A DNA stretch of 64,000 nt. It comes from Fusicatenibacter saccharivorans (lineage in GTDB: Bacteria; Bacillota; Clostridia; Lachnospirales; Lachnospiraceae). This document shows positions 51,613-59,741 of the stretch, piece after piece. The stretch covers positions 127,769-191,768 of the forward strand of contig NZ_JAQEGR010000008.1 of assembly GCF_027667425.1 (NCBI RefSeq), given 5' to 3'. Position 1 is the stretch's first letter. Each line of letters opens with the position of its first letter. The position numbers were made by a program, and so were the translations under genes. The notes under the pieces are model-generated. The model worked only from the letters and a program-made list of their open reading frames with translations. It was not told the origin of the DNA and ran no database searches.

Positions 51613-51906
51613 ATGACACTGAGTATGAAAGAAAAGAAGATTCTCTACGCTTACGGCTGTCTCAGCCACCACAATACGGTGACACGGCTGAAATGGCTGA
51701 CGGCTCTGACGGTTGACCCGGAGGCCAAACGCCGGATGCTGGGGCTGGCCCGGAAGGTGGAGACGGAGATGAACGAAAGCTGGTACGAGGATTTTTATCA
51801 CCATCTGCGCATGGAGATGGACGAGTACCGCCGTCTCAAGCGCAACCTGCGTGTGCTGAAATCTTACACCGATTATGAGGAGGATCTGTATGAAGAAGCT
51901 GTCTAA
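51613..51906 (+). CDS. Hypothetical helical protein of the IME
   Basis: 97 aa (MTLSMKEKKILYAYGCLSH...), rich in charged helices (EAKRRMLGLARKVETEM, YRRLKRNLRVLKSYTDYEED). GGAGG is 8 nt before ATG 51613, so the longer open frame to 51427 is not used. The stop overlaps the next gene's start region. No known family. Confidence 0.6.
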   Translation: MTLSMKEKKILYAYGCLSHHNTVTRLKWLTALTVDPEAKRRMLGLARKVETEMNESWYEDFYHHLRMEMDEYRRLKRNLRVLKSYTDYEEDLYEEAV

Positions 51907-52195
51907 GTATGAGAAAGAAACCATCATCAACTGGAACGAGGCGGAGAACCTTGCCAGCGTCTACACCTTCAACGCCAGCTTGAAGCGCAGGCTGGCTGAT
52001 TTCAGCCGGAAGTACCCACTGTTGTGCCGGTTGGAGCGCAGCACGCCGGAGGGCAGCGTGACCTATGTGCTGGACAAGTCCCGGCTGTCGATCCGGCTGG
52101 TGCCTCCGTACAGCGAAGAACGGAAAGCCGCCGCAAGGGAGTACGCAAAGGAGCATGGCTTTCAGGTGGTGGTAACGGAAGAAAAAATCGCCTAA
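51890..52195 (+). CDS. Hypothetical protein of the IME
   Basis: 101 aa (MKKLSKYEKETIINWNEAENLA...), with a pattern ASVYTFNASLKRRLADFSRKYP then SVTYVLDKSRLSIRLVPPYSEE resembling small alpha/beta proteins common in clostridial mobilizable elements. GAGGAGG before the ATG; overlaps the previous gene by 17 bp. Role unknown. Confidence 0.65.
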   Translation: MKKLSKYEKETIINWNEAENLASVYTFNASLKRRLADFSRKYPLLCRLERSTPEGSVTYVLDKSRLSIRLVPPYSEERKAAAREYAKEHGFQVVVTEEKIA

Positions 52196-52669
52196 AATCG
52201 GGGTGTTTACGGGAAAAATGACGGGTCTGCACCCGATGTTTTGACCGGCAATCCCCGCAGGCGTATTCCGTATCCACTCCCCGCCTATGGGCGCAAATGT
52301 GTGGATACGGAGCCGGTGAAACTGGCAAACACCGTTCCTGCGGTGGAAGCCAGCTTCGCCGGTGCGGAAGTACAGAGGGCGGCCAGCCCTTTGTGGCGGG
52401 GTGCAGGGGCGGCAGCGCACTGCTGGGGTCAAGGGGCAACGCCCATTGGCAGGTTAAGGGCGGCAGCCATTATCGGGTCAAGGACGAAGTGCCTTGGCAG
52501 GTTGAGGGCAGCCGCCCCATCGGGTCAAGGGTGAAACGCCTTGCCCAGGGAAAGTTGATGCCTGCGTCAACTTGTATTGGGTATTACCTGACGCAAAATT
52601 CGCAGGATTTGCGGCTTCGCCGCCCCTTCCCCGGCCCCAGAACATCTTCGCAGGAAGGAGGAAATCTGT
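52196..52669 (+). other. non-coding region before the relaxase, candidate oriT
   Basis: No supported gene. It contains CGGGTCTGCACCCG, the inverted repeat CCGTATCCAC (52268-52277) with GTGGATACGG (52301-52310), and two and a half imperfect copies of a roughly 48-bp unit starting GGGTCAAGG at 52426, 52475 and 52522 and containing TTGGCAGGTT. Inverted and direct repeats directly upstream of a relaxase gene are the usual look of an origin of transfer. Confidence 0.5.
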
Positions 52670-53914
52670 TTGAAACTGACACGACACAATGGACGCTCCG
52701 GCAAGCATGGCACCTATAATCCCCGCCACAATGACCGCCGGTTCGATGTGGAGAACAGCGAACACATTGACGCAGAACGGGCAAGGCAAAATGTCTACTG
52801 GGACTGCTACCGGGGCTTTACCACCCATGAGTTCCGGGAGAACCCGGAGCAGCCGGATTTCAGCTTTGAGGAAATCGAGCGGATGTATTACTACGAGCAT
52901 TACGGCGGCTATGTGGAAGCTCAGAACGCCCGGAATGAGAAAACCCGGCACACCGAGCGCAACCGCACTGTGGAGGACTTGCTGAAAAACAACAAGACCT
53001 GCCCGGAGGAAAGTATCTACCAGATCGGCACGATGGGAGAATCCGTCTCGCCGGATACGCTCTTTTCCATCGTCAATGAGTTTTATCAGGAATTTGAGCG
53101 CCGCTTCGGTTCCCATATCCACATCCTGGACTGGGCGCTCCATCTGGACGAGGGGACGCCCCACATCCATGAGCGGCACGTCTTTGACTGTGAGAACCGC
53201 TATGGGGAACTGTGCCCCCAGCAGGAAAAGGCGCTGGAAGAACTTGGCATCCCTCTCCCCAACCCGGAGAAGCCCAAAGGCCGGAACAACAACCGCAAGC
53301 AGACCTTTGATGCGGTCTGCCGGACGATCCTGTTTGACATCGCCAGACGGCATGGGCTGCATCTGGATCAGGAGCCGTCCTACGGCGGGCGGGACTATCT
53401 GGAAAAACAGGATTATATCCTGATGAAGCAGAAGGAGCAGCTTGCGGCGCAGGAGCAGAAGCTGGAAGAACTGACGCTCAAAATCGAGGACGTGGAGACG
53501 CTGTTAGATGATGTTTCCGATGCGGCCTATGACAAGGCGGTGGAGGTGGTGACCGATACCGTCCGGCAGGAGACACACAAGGAAGATATTCGTCTGGTGG
53601 AAGAATCGAAAAAATGGGTGCTTTCGCCGGAGCGCAAGGCCCCGAAGAAGGAGCGTGACTACGCTGCCGCCCGTCTGGATGGAGTGATTACCAAAATCAA
53701 ACGGGTCATGCAGAACGCCCTGGCAAAAATCCAGAAAACTCTCATGCAGCCGGAGGTCAAGAAGGCCGGTAAGGAGCAGATTAAGGAGAAGGCCAGAGAA
53801 TCCATCCGGGAGAAGCTGGCGAAAGGCAGGCTGAACGCTGACCGAGATAACCGGGAACGCTGGGAACGTGAGGGGCGGATTGCTCCGAAAAAGAAACACG
53901 ATATGGAGTTATGA
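52670..53914 (+). CDS. MobV/Pre-type relaxase (plasmid recombination enzyme)
   Basis: 414 aa. The relaxase core has the MobV motif ILDWALHLDEGTPHIHERH (HxDExxPHxH metal site), an N-terminal RHNGRSGKHGTYNPRHNDR segment, and a long coiled-coil C-terminus (KEQLAAQEQKLEELTLKIED and onwards) ending in a basic tail. TTG start at 52670 with AGGAGG 10 nt upstream. Nicks oriT and leads the DNA strand into a recipient through another element's channel. Its stop overlaps the next start (ATGA). Confidence 0.9.
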   Translation: MKLTRHNGRSGKHGTYNPRHNDRRFDVENSEHIDAERARQNVYWDCYRGFTTHEFRENPEQPDFSFEEIERMYYYEHYGGYVEAQNARNEKTRHTERNRTVEDLLKNNKTCPEESIYQIGTMGESVSPDTLFSIVNEFYQEFERRFGSHIHILDWALHLDEGTPHIHERHVFDCENRYGELCPQQEKALEELGIPLPNPEKPKGRNNNRKQTFDAVCRTILFDIARRHGLHLDQEPSYGGRDYLEKQDYILMKQKEQLAAQEQKLEELTLKIEDVETLLDDVSDAAYDKAVEVVTDTVRQETHKEDIRLVEESKKWVLSPERKAPKKERDYAAARLDGVITKIKRVMQNALAKIQKTLMQPEVKKAGKEQIKEKARESIREKLAKGRLNADRDNRERWEREGRIAPKKKHDMEL

Positions 53915-54615
53915 GGCACCTGATTTTCTGCGGAAACGGGTGCTTTTTTCTCTGCCTGGAGGTGAGAAAATCGAATATATTTGAAGCGGTGAAGGAGTCT
54001 GTCACCACAAGGCAGGCTGCGGAATATTACGGGGTGCAGGTTGGCAGGAATGGCATGGCCTGCTGTCCCTTCCATGATGACAAACATCCCAGTATGAAGA
54101 TTGACCATCGGTTCCACTGCTTTGGCTGTCAGGCAGATGGGGATGTGATTGATTTTACCGCCCGTCTGTTTAGTCTGAGCAGTAAGGAGGCGGCGCTGAA
54201 GCTGGCGGAGGATTTCTCTGTCCACTATGACGCCAAAGGCCATGACCCGCCCCGCAGGAGGCCGGTCAAGCGAAAAATCAGCGAGGAACTGCGTTACCGG
54301 CAGGCGGAGCAGAAATGTTTCCGGGTGCTGTGCAATTACCTGCATCTGCTGGAACGCTGGGAGAAGGAATACGCCCCGCAGACGCCGGATGAAGCGTGGA
54401 ATCCGCTGTTCGTGGAGGCCCTGCAAAAGAAACCGTACACGGAATATCTGCTGGATATTCTCTTGTCCGGCAGCATGGAGGAACGTGCTTCCGTGGTCGC
54501 TGAGTATGGAAAAGAGGTGAGGAAGATTGAGCAGCGAATATCAGAGTTTACCGCTAGCCACCCGGCAGGCCGCCATGAGCGCAGCCGAAGCCTTAGCGCC
54601 GGAGCGGAGCGTTGA
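53911..54615 (+). CDS. CHC2 zinc-finger primase-like protein
   Basis: 234 aa. Zinc-binding block CCPFHDDKHPSMKI then HCFGCQADGDVIDF, the CHC2 primase finger, preceded by TTRQAAEYYGVQVGR. No Toprim domain follows, only a helical region, so it is a DNA-binding primase-like partner rather than a complete primase. ATG 53911 overlaps the relaxase stop; a GTG at 53962 behind GGAGG is another possible start. The 3' end overlaps the VapE-like gene by 89 bp in another frame. Confidence 0.85.
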   Translation: MRHLIFCGNGCFFLCLEVRKSNIFEAVKESVTTRQAAEYYGVQVGRNGMACCPFHDDKHPSMKIDHRFHCFGCQADGDVIDFTARLFSLSSKEAALKLAEDFSVHYDAKGHDPPRRRPVKRKISEELRYRQAEQKCFRVLCNYLHLLERWEKEYAPQTPDEAWNPLFVEALQKKPYTEYLLDILLSGSMEERASVVAEYGKEVRKIEQRISEFTASHPAGRHERSRSLSAGAER

Positions 54616-55933
54616 TGAGGTGCGGGAAAGCCTGTCCGTCACCGAGAAGGGCCAGCCCGCCAACACCATCGGCAACTGCCGGACGGTGTTCTGCCATGAC
54701 CCTCTCCTGCGTGGGGCGATCCGCCTGAACCTTTTGACTGACCGGGTGGACATTGTACAGGATTTAGGCTGGCGCAGGAATACCAGTGCCCTGACGGATA
54801 CGGACGTGAAATATCTGCTTCTCTATTTTGAGCAGACCTATGGCCTGACCAGTGAGAAAAAGATGACGGCGGCGCTCTCCATCGTGGCGAATGAGAACTG
54901 CTACCATCCCATACAGGACGTGCTAAACGGCCTTGTCTGGGACGGGACGCCCCGCATCCGCTCCTGTCTCCATCATTTCTTAGGTGCGGACGAGAGCGAC
55001 TATGTGGAGGAAATGCTGAAACACTTTTTGCTGGGGGCTATCCGGCGGGTATTCCGCCCCGGCTCCAAATATGAGGAAATGCTCTGTCTGGTGGGCGGTC
55101 AGGGGGCTGGCAAGTCCAGCTTCTTCCGCTTGCTGGCGATCCGGGACGAGTGGTTCAGTGACGACCTGAAAAAACTGGACGATGACAGGGTGTATCTGAA
55201 GCTGCAAGGACACTGGATTATCGAAATGTCGGAGATGCTGGCTACCAGCAGCGCCAAAAGCATTGAAGAAATCCGCTCCTTTATCAGCCGCCAGAAGGAA
55301 ACCTACCGGACGCCCTACGAGGCCCAGCCCAAAGACCGGCTGCGGCAGTGTGTGTTCGGCGGTTCGTCCAACACACTGGACTTCCTGCCCCTTGACCGGG
55401 CCGGAAATCGGCGCTTTTTGCCGATCATGATTTACCCGGAGAATGCAGAGGTTCACATTTTGGAGGACGAGGACGCCTCCAGAGCCTATCTTTTACAGGT
55501 CTGGGCGGAGGCCATGACGATTTACCGCAGCGGCCACTACTCTATGAAGTTCAGCAAGTCCATCCAGCGCCAGCTGGTGGAGGTGCAGAAGGATTTCATG
55601 CCGGAGGACACCGAGGCCGGACAGATACAGGGCTTTCTGGAACACTACACCGGCAGCATGGTCTGCTCCAAACAGCTGTTCAAGGAGGCGCTGGGCCACA
55701 CCTACGATGAGCCGAAGCGGTGGCAGCTGCACAATATCAACGAGATCATGAACACGGTGGTGACGGGCTGGAAACCATTCTCCAATCCCCGGATGTTCAC
55801 CGGATATGGCAGGCAGAGGGGCTGGGAACGGGACGTTTCCGGCAACGAACTGCCCGGCAACGAAGATGGATTTGTGGAGCTGACCGAGGAAGAATGCTGC
55901 CAGCTGGAACTGCCGAAGGAGTGGATCGCATAA
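54527..55933 (+). CDS. VapE-like helicase/replication protein
   Basis: 468 aa with the virulence-associated E (VapE) ATPase domain: LNGLVWDGTPRI, YVEEMLKHFLLGAIRRVFRPG, Walker A LVGGQGAGKSSFF, HWIIEMSEMLATSSAKSIEE and TYRTPYEAQPKDRLRQCVF, then GNRRFLPIMI. This is a superfamily 3-like helicase used by phage-like and mobilizable elements to start replication. TTG start with AGAGGTGAGG upstream. Together with the CHC2 gene and the iterons downstream it forms a replication module. Confidence 0.88.
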   Translation: MSSEYQSLPLATRQAAMSAAEALAPERSVDEVRESLSVTEKGQPANTIGNCRTVFCHDPLLRGAIRLNLLTDRVDIVQDLGWRRNTSALTDTDVKYLLLYFEQTYGLTSEKKMTAALSIVANENCYHPIQDVLNGLVWDGTPRIRSCLHHFLGADESDYVEEMLKHFLLGAIRRVFRPGSKYEEMLCLVGGQGAGKSSFFRLLAIRDEWFSDDLKKLDDDRVYLKLQGHWIIEMSEMLATSSAKSIEEIRSFISRQKETYRTPYEAQPKDRLRQCVFGGSSNTLDFLPLDRAGNRRFLPIMIYPENAEVHILEDEDASRAYLLQVWAEAMTIYRSGHYSMKFSKSIQRQLVEVQKDFMPEDTEAGQIQGFLEHYTGSMVCSKQLFKEALGHTYDEPKRWQLHNINEIMNTVVTGWKPFSNPRMFTGYGRQRGWERDVSGNELPGNEDGFVELTEEECCQLELPKEWIA

Positions 55934-55945
55934 AATTAGCGGTCT

Positions 55946-56181
55946 GTTGCCGGGATGGTTGCCACTTGGTTGCCGGGTTTGTTGCCGGGGATTCTCCGGT
56001 CTGGATACGGAAAAAGCCTGTAAATAAGGTATTTTCTAATATCTATCTCTATCTCCGGCAACGAAAACAACGAGATTTTTCAAGAAAATTGATAAAGTAA
56101 GATTTGCAGGTCAGACGGTAGTTTACAGGTTTTCAGAGGTTCGTTGCCGGACTTCGTTGCCAGTGCTGCCGTCTGGCCTGC
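55946..56181 (+). repeat. GTTGCC iterons and inverted repeat, candidate replication origin
   Basis: GTTGCC starts at 55946, 55958, 55969 and 55981 (spacing 12, 11, 12 bp, most extended to GTTGCCGG), again inverted (CCGGCAAC) at 56055-56062, and at 56143 and 56156. GCAGGTCAGACGG (56106-56118) and CCGTCTGGCCTGC (56169-56181) form a 12-of-13 inverted repeat around the last two. An AT-rich stretch lies at 56030-56100. This is the layout of an iteron origin served by the VapE-like protein. Confidence 0.6.
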
Positions 56182-56200
56182 TACTCTATGGAGGTAGCCT

Positions 56201-56368
56201 ATGGAAAAAAGCAAACAGCAGAAAAATAAAGTCCGTTTTGTGGTGGTGCGGGAGTTCTCCGGGGAGAAGTCCATGCGGGAAGCCTTTGAGCAGCTGATTG
56301 AGCGTCAGACCTGCGAACACTTCGAGGAATGGCGTCAGCAGCGGGAAATGGCCGAAAACGCTGCGTAA
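56201..56368 (+). CDS. Small conserved-looking protein before the recombinase
   Basis: 55 aa: MEKSKQQKNKVRFVVVREF then GEKSMREAFEQLIERQ and an acidic helix ending REMAENAA. GGAGGTAG stands before ATG 56201. Position (directly before a large serine recombinase) suggests an accessory factor; not identified as TnpW. Too short for a firm call. Confidence 0.6.
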   Translation: MEKSKQQKNKVRFVVVREFSGEKSMREAFEQLIERQTCEHFEEWRQQREMAENAA

Positions 56369-56386
56369 AAACGGTTGATTCAGGGG

Positions 56387-56421
56387 CAGGGACATGGTAC
56401 TATAATGGTATCGTGTCCCTG
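56387..56421 (+). promoter_or_regulatory. palindrome over a TATAAT before the recombinase gene
   Basis: CAGGGACA (56387-56394) and TGTCCCTG (56414-56421) are perfect inverted arms around TACTATAATGGTA, which contains TATAAT at 56401-56406. A repressor bound here would block the promoter of the recombinase gene 20 bp downstream. Confidence 0.5.
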
Positions 56422-56440
56422 TTCATAGAAGGAGAACGCT

Positions 56441-58081
56441 ATGAGCAGGAAAAAACAAGTCTATGAGAAAATCACCGCTCTCTACTGCCGCATCTCTCTG
56501 GATGACGGCGGCGACAACGAGAGTATGAGCATCAGCAACCAGAAAATCATGCTTCGGGACTTTGCTGAAAAGCATGGAATGTTCCAGTATGAATATTATG
56601 TGGATGACGGCTATACGGGCCGCAATTTCAACCGCCCTGCCTTCCAGCGCATGATCGCTGACATTGAGGCGGGGAAGATCGGCTGCGTCATCACCAAAGA
56701 CCTATCCAGGCTTGGTAGGAACTATATTGAAGCTGGCAGCTATATCGAAATCTTTTTCCCCAAACACAATGTACGCTATATCGCCATCACGGACGGCGTG
56801 GACAGCCTGACCCGTCAGGAGATGGACATTACGCCCTTTAAGAATATCCTGAACGATATGTACAGCCGGGATATTTCTAAAAAGGTGCTGGCAGGCATCA
56901 CCACCCGCTCCCGGCAGGGGAAGTTCTGCGGAGGGACGCCGCCCTTCGGCCTGATGCGTGACCCGGAGGACAAGGGGCATCTCATCATTGACCCTGAGAC
57001 AGCGCCAATCATCCGCAAAATCTATGACTATGCCCTTGACGGGCTGGGCTGCATGAGGATTTCCAAACGTCTGATGGAAGAAAAAATCCCAATCACCCAT
57101 GTCAAAGCCAACACGGAGTTTGACGCCAACTATTATTTCTGGGGCGGAGCCAGAATCAGTCACATCCTGAGAAATCCATTCTATAAGGGCGCACATTTGG
57201 TCTTTCGGACGCATCAGAAAGGCATCCGCTCCAACACCTATGACATTATTCCCCGTGACCAGTGGGAAGTGATCGAGGGCTGCCATGAGGCCATTGTGAC
57301 GCCGGAGGAATGGGAACAGGTGCAGGAACTCATTGACCGCAGGCCGACCATTCAGGGGAATTCCTGCCCCTTTTATAATCTGTTCCACGGTCTGGTCTAC
57401 TGCGCCACCTGCGGGAAGTCCATGCAGGTGCGGTATGAGAAAGTGGGCCGAACCGGGAAGAACCGCTTCACCGGCGAAATGCGGGAGCCGATTGACAAGG
57501 CGTACTATATCTGCCAGACCTACAACCGCATGGGCTGCAAGGTCTGTTCCAGCCACAAGATCGAGGCCAGGGATTTATACAATCTGGTGCTGAAAGACAT
57601 TCAGGAACTGGCGGCGCAGGCTATGAAGGATGCCGATGCGTTCTACCAGCGGCTCAGCCGCCGGATGGAGCACCGGTATCTGGTGGACGCCTCCCAGACA
57701 GAAAAGGAACGCCTGCGGCTGGAAGCCCGAAATCAGGAAATTGACGGGATGTTCCTGAGCCTGTACACCGATAAGGCCAAAGGCATCCTGACCGAGCAGC
57801 GGTTTGTGAAGCTGACGGCGGCGCTGGAACAGGAGCAGGAATCCAACCAGAAACGCCTGCATGACCTGGCAATGATGCAAGGTCGTGCCGATGCGCAAGA
57901 AAGCGAAGTCCGCACTTTTATCAAGGAAATCCGGCGCTATGCCGCCATCGAGGAACTGGACGAGGCGGTGCTGAACCGGCTCATTAGCCGGATTCTGATT
58001 GGAGAAATCAAGAAGATTGATGGTCAGAGGACACAGGAGGTTAAGATTATTTACAATTTTGTTGGGGAAATGTCAAGGTAG
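56441..58081 (+). CDS. Large serine recombinase (TnpX/TndX-like site-specific integrase)
   Basis: 546 aa. N-terminal resolvase domain with catalytic Ser in ALYCRISLDDGG and the block VITKDLSRLGRNYIEAG; recombinase domain (RDISKKVLAGITTRSRQG, RISHILRNPFYKG); zinc ribbon VYCATCGKSMQV with CKVCSSHKIEA; long coiled-coil C-terminus. AGGAG precedes ATG 56441. Such enzymes cut at a 2-bp core, GA for TnpX/TndX, matching the GA at both joints of this element. It is the enzyme expected to integrate and excise the IME. Confidence 0.95.
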   Translation: MSRKKQVYEKITALYCRISLDDGGDNESMSISNQKIMLRDFAEKHGMFQYEYYVDDGYTGRNFNRPAFQRMIADIEAGKIGCVITKDLSRLGRNYIEAGSYIEIFFPKHNVRYIAITDGVDSLTRQEMDITPFKNILNDMYSRDISKKVLAGITTRSRQGKFCGGTPPFGLMRDPEDKGHLIIDPETAPIIRKIYDYALDGLGCMRISKRLMEEKIPITHVKANTEFDANYYFWGGARISHILRNPFYKGAHLVFRTHQKGIRSNTYDIIPRDQWEVIEGCHEAIVTPEEWEQVQELIDRRPTIQGNSCPFYNLFHGLVYCATCGKSMQVRYEKVGRTGKNRFTGEMREPIDKAYYICQTYNRMGCKVCSSHKIEARDLYNLVLKDIQELAAQAMKDADAFYQRLSRRMEHRYLVDASQTEKERLRLEARNQEIDGMFLSLYTDKAKGILTEQRFVKLTAALEQEQESNQKRLHDLAMMQGRADAQESEVRTFIKEIRRYAAIEELDEAVLNRLISRILIGEIKKIDGQRTQEVKIIYNFVGEMSR

Positions 58082-58151
58082 AATTTAGACGCTAAATACT
58101 TTTAATTTATATCAAAAGTGATACAACAATTTTCTTTTAATGCTATCAGGC

Positions 58152-58200
58152 AATAAAGTTATTCCTTTGGCCAGAGTAAAAGGGATAACTTTATTTTGCT
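58152..58200 (+). terminator. hairpin after the recombinase gene
   Basis: AATAAAGTTATTCCTTT (58152-58168) pairs with AAAGGGATAACTTTATT (58179-58195), one G-T pair, followed by TTGC. Confidence 0.6.
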
Positions 58201-58210
58201 AAAGCATACT

Positions 58211-58249
58211 AAAAAGGGCGCGTTGCAGAAAATTATCCGCAACACGCCC
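58211..58249 (-). terminator. terminator of the IME cargo operon
   Basis: GGGCGCGTTGC (58216-58226) and GCAACACGCCC (58239-58249) form a stem with one mismatch; on the minus strand it is followed by TTTTT. Confidence 0.8.
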
Positions 58250-58279
58250 TCTTCTATAAGTCCTTATGTCAAAATCAAA

Positions 58280-59302
58280 TTATTGGTAATCTTGAATATT
58301 GGGATAAGCGGCACCGTTATTATGCGCGTAAGCTGCTTCAAAGTAGTCGAGGCTTTCAAAAGTAATGCCCTGATAGTTTCCGACATTCAACACATCAAAA
58401 GTTAGATTCAGAACATCACCAGCGGAATATTGGTCAAGAAGATTTCCTGCAAATTTCCATCCTATGTTTTCCTCATAAGTATCCTCGGTAAAATAAAATG
58501 TAGTCGCATCCTCAGTCGCATCATAACTAATGTCAATAATTATATCAGAGAAATGAACTTGATCTCCAGCATTAAAGTCTTTGAGATAATCTACAGTTTT
58601 TCCATCAGCAGGATTAATAAATTGAGCATTAAGTTGTGTCATATCAACAACCTCTGGAGGAAGAGAATTAAGTCTGTAAGATTCTGCAACAGAGAATTGA
58701 TAAACTCTGTTATTATCCCCAAAGTAAAATCCATCTTCCGTCATAGGAACACTTGAACGAGCATTGGCATTGTAATAATGGGCATAATACAACTGCCATT
58801 TGTATGTCTCAGTTGAAACAAACTGTGCTTTCCATGTACCAGAACTGTCTCCTGCTTTCTTTGTATAAAACATATACTGATTTGTACCAGTAGTTGCTTG
58901 ACTTACCGTATCACCAGAGGCATCTGACAAGATGAGTGCAATCTGTGTAAAAATATCGACAAAGATAATCCTATGTCCATGCATACGGATAGAACCAACG
59001 CTGTTATCTACTTCTGGACGAAAATAAACCTCAGGCCCCATATCACCCGTGTTATATTCTATGCTAGGTGAAACAAGATAGGCCCAACTACTATCCTTTT
59101 CACTCTGTCCATCGAGATCGATAAGCTTTTCCACATAATCTGAAAGGATAATCCAGCCAATCTTCCACCAATTCACTTTGCTTGCTTCAGCAGAAGAACT
59201 GATATTCTCGTTGTCGGCATAAGCAAAAGTAGTGTTAGAAAAACTTATGCACATAACCAAGGAAAGAGTAAGTGCAACAATCTTACGTGTTAGCTTTTTC
59301 AT
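58280..59302 (-). CDS. Unrecognised secreted protein, IME cargo
   Basis: 340 aa. Signal peptide at the N-terminus (KKLTRKIVALTLSLVMCIS then NTTFAYA). The mature part is mainly beta: residues with HRIIFVDIFTQIALILSDA, YKWQLYYAHYYNANARSS, and a compact region GDQVHFSDIIIDISYD then TTFYFTEDTYEENIGW that looks like an OB-like barrel. No family recognised. AAGGGGGG precedes ATG 59302. AT-rich compared with the IME backbone, so probably a later acquisition. Co-transcribed with the membrane protein 17 bp upstream. Confidence 0.7.
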   Translation of the reverse strand: MKKLTRKIVALTLSLVMCISFSNTTFAYADNENISSSAEASKVNWWKIGWIILSDYVEKLIDLDGQSEKDSSWAYLVSPSIEYNTGDMGPEVYFRPEVDNSVGSIRMHGHRIIFVDIFTQIALILSDASGDTVSQATTGTNQYMFYTKKAGDSSGTWKAQFVSTETYKWQLYYAHYYNANARSSVPMTEDGFYFGDNNRVYQFSVAESYRLNSLPPEVVDMTQLNAQFINPADGKTVDYLKDFNAGDQVHFSDIIIDISYDATEDATTFYFTEDTYEENIGWKFAGNLLDQYSAGDVLNLTFDVLNVGNYQGITFESLDYFEAAYAHNNGAAYPNIQDYQ

Positions 59303-59319
59303 TAAAAGCCCCCCTTCTC

Positions 59320-59526
59320 TTATAAAACCAAAACAATAATGCAAATGATGGATGCAATAAAAAAGAATACTCCAGCAACCCGCATCAAACCAAGATATAA
59401 ATCTGTAGGTTCACCGCCTTTTACAGAAAAGAAGTGTTCAATTTTCCATAAAAGTTCCGGCTTAAAAATCATAAAAAAACTTAATAGAAGCAAAAGGATA
59501 AGCCATATGTTATCTATGTATAACAC
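59320..59526 (-). CDS. Small membrane protein, IME cargo
   Basis: 68 aa: two hydrophobic segments (IWLILLLLLSFFMIFKP and VAGVFFFIASIICIIVLVL) joined by KIEHFFSVKGGEPTDLYLGLM, resembling small DUF6199-type membrane proteins. GTG start at 59526 is only two bases after AAAGGAA, so the true start is uncertain. Shares a leader and attenuator with the secreted protein. Function unknown. Confidence 0.6.
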   Translation of the reverse strand: MLYIDNIWLILLLLLSFFMIFKPELLWKIEHFFSVKGGEPTDLYLGLMRVAGVFFFIASIICIIVLVL

Positions 59527-59556
59527 TTCCTTTCTGCTAATACTGAAAATTCAAAT

Positions 59557-59601
59557 AAAAAAGCGCATAAGTAGACAAATAATCATGCCTAACTTATGCG
59601 C
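59557..59601 (-). terminator. attenuator terminator in the leader of the cargo operon
   Basis: On the minus strand GCGCATAAGT pairs with ACTTATGCGC across a 19-nt loop and is followed by TTTTTT, upstream of the first cargo gene. Its 5' arm (TAAGTTAGGCA, plus-strand 59586-59596) can instead pair with an 11-base complement in the leader. Confidence 0.8.
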
Positions 59602-59698
59602 AAATAGAAACAATTTTAATTCTAAGCCTCCAAAGCTGGCAGCGTCGGTAAAAATGCTCCATTATTAAGTTAGGCAACTTAACCTTAAAACAAATCAT
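59594..59698 (-). CDS. Leader peptide of a transcription attenuator
   Basis: 34 codons: MICFKVKLPNLIMEHFYRRC then QLWRLRIKIVSICA. GGGAGG (plus-strand CCTCCC at 59707-59712) is 8 nt before the ATG. It covers the antiterminator segment and its stop codon lies inside the terminator's 5' arm, so the position of a ribosome on it would decide whether the terminator forms. Comparable leaders precede some ribosome-protection and erm/ABC-F resistance genes; here the downstream genes are not resistance genes. Confidence 0.65.
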   Translation of the reverse strand: MICFKVKLPNLIMEHFYRRCQLWRLRIKIVSICA

Positions 59699-59741
59699 CG
59701 GTCTTACCTCCCAACAATATAAATTTCGACTTTTCACTTTT

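Noticed and set aside
52241..52719. Open frames in the region before the relaxase
   Set aside because: They overlap repeats, have no ribosome binding sites and no protein-like conservation pattern; read as oriT-type non-coding DNA.
55946..56181. CRISPR array
   Set aside because: Repeats are 6-8 bp with about 4-bp spacing and in both orientations; no cas genes in the window.
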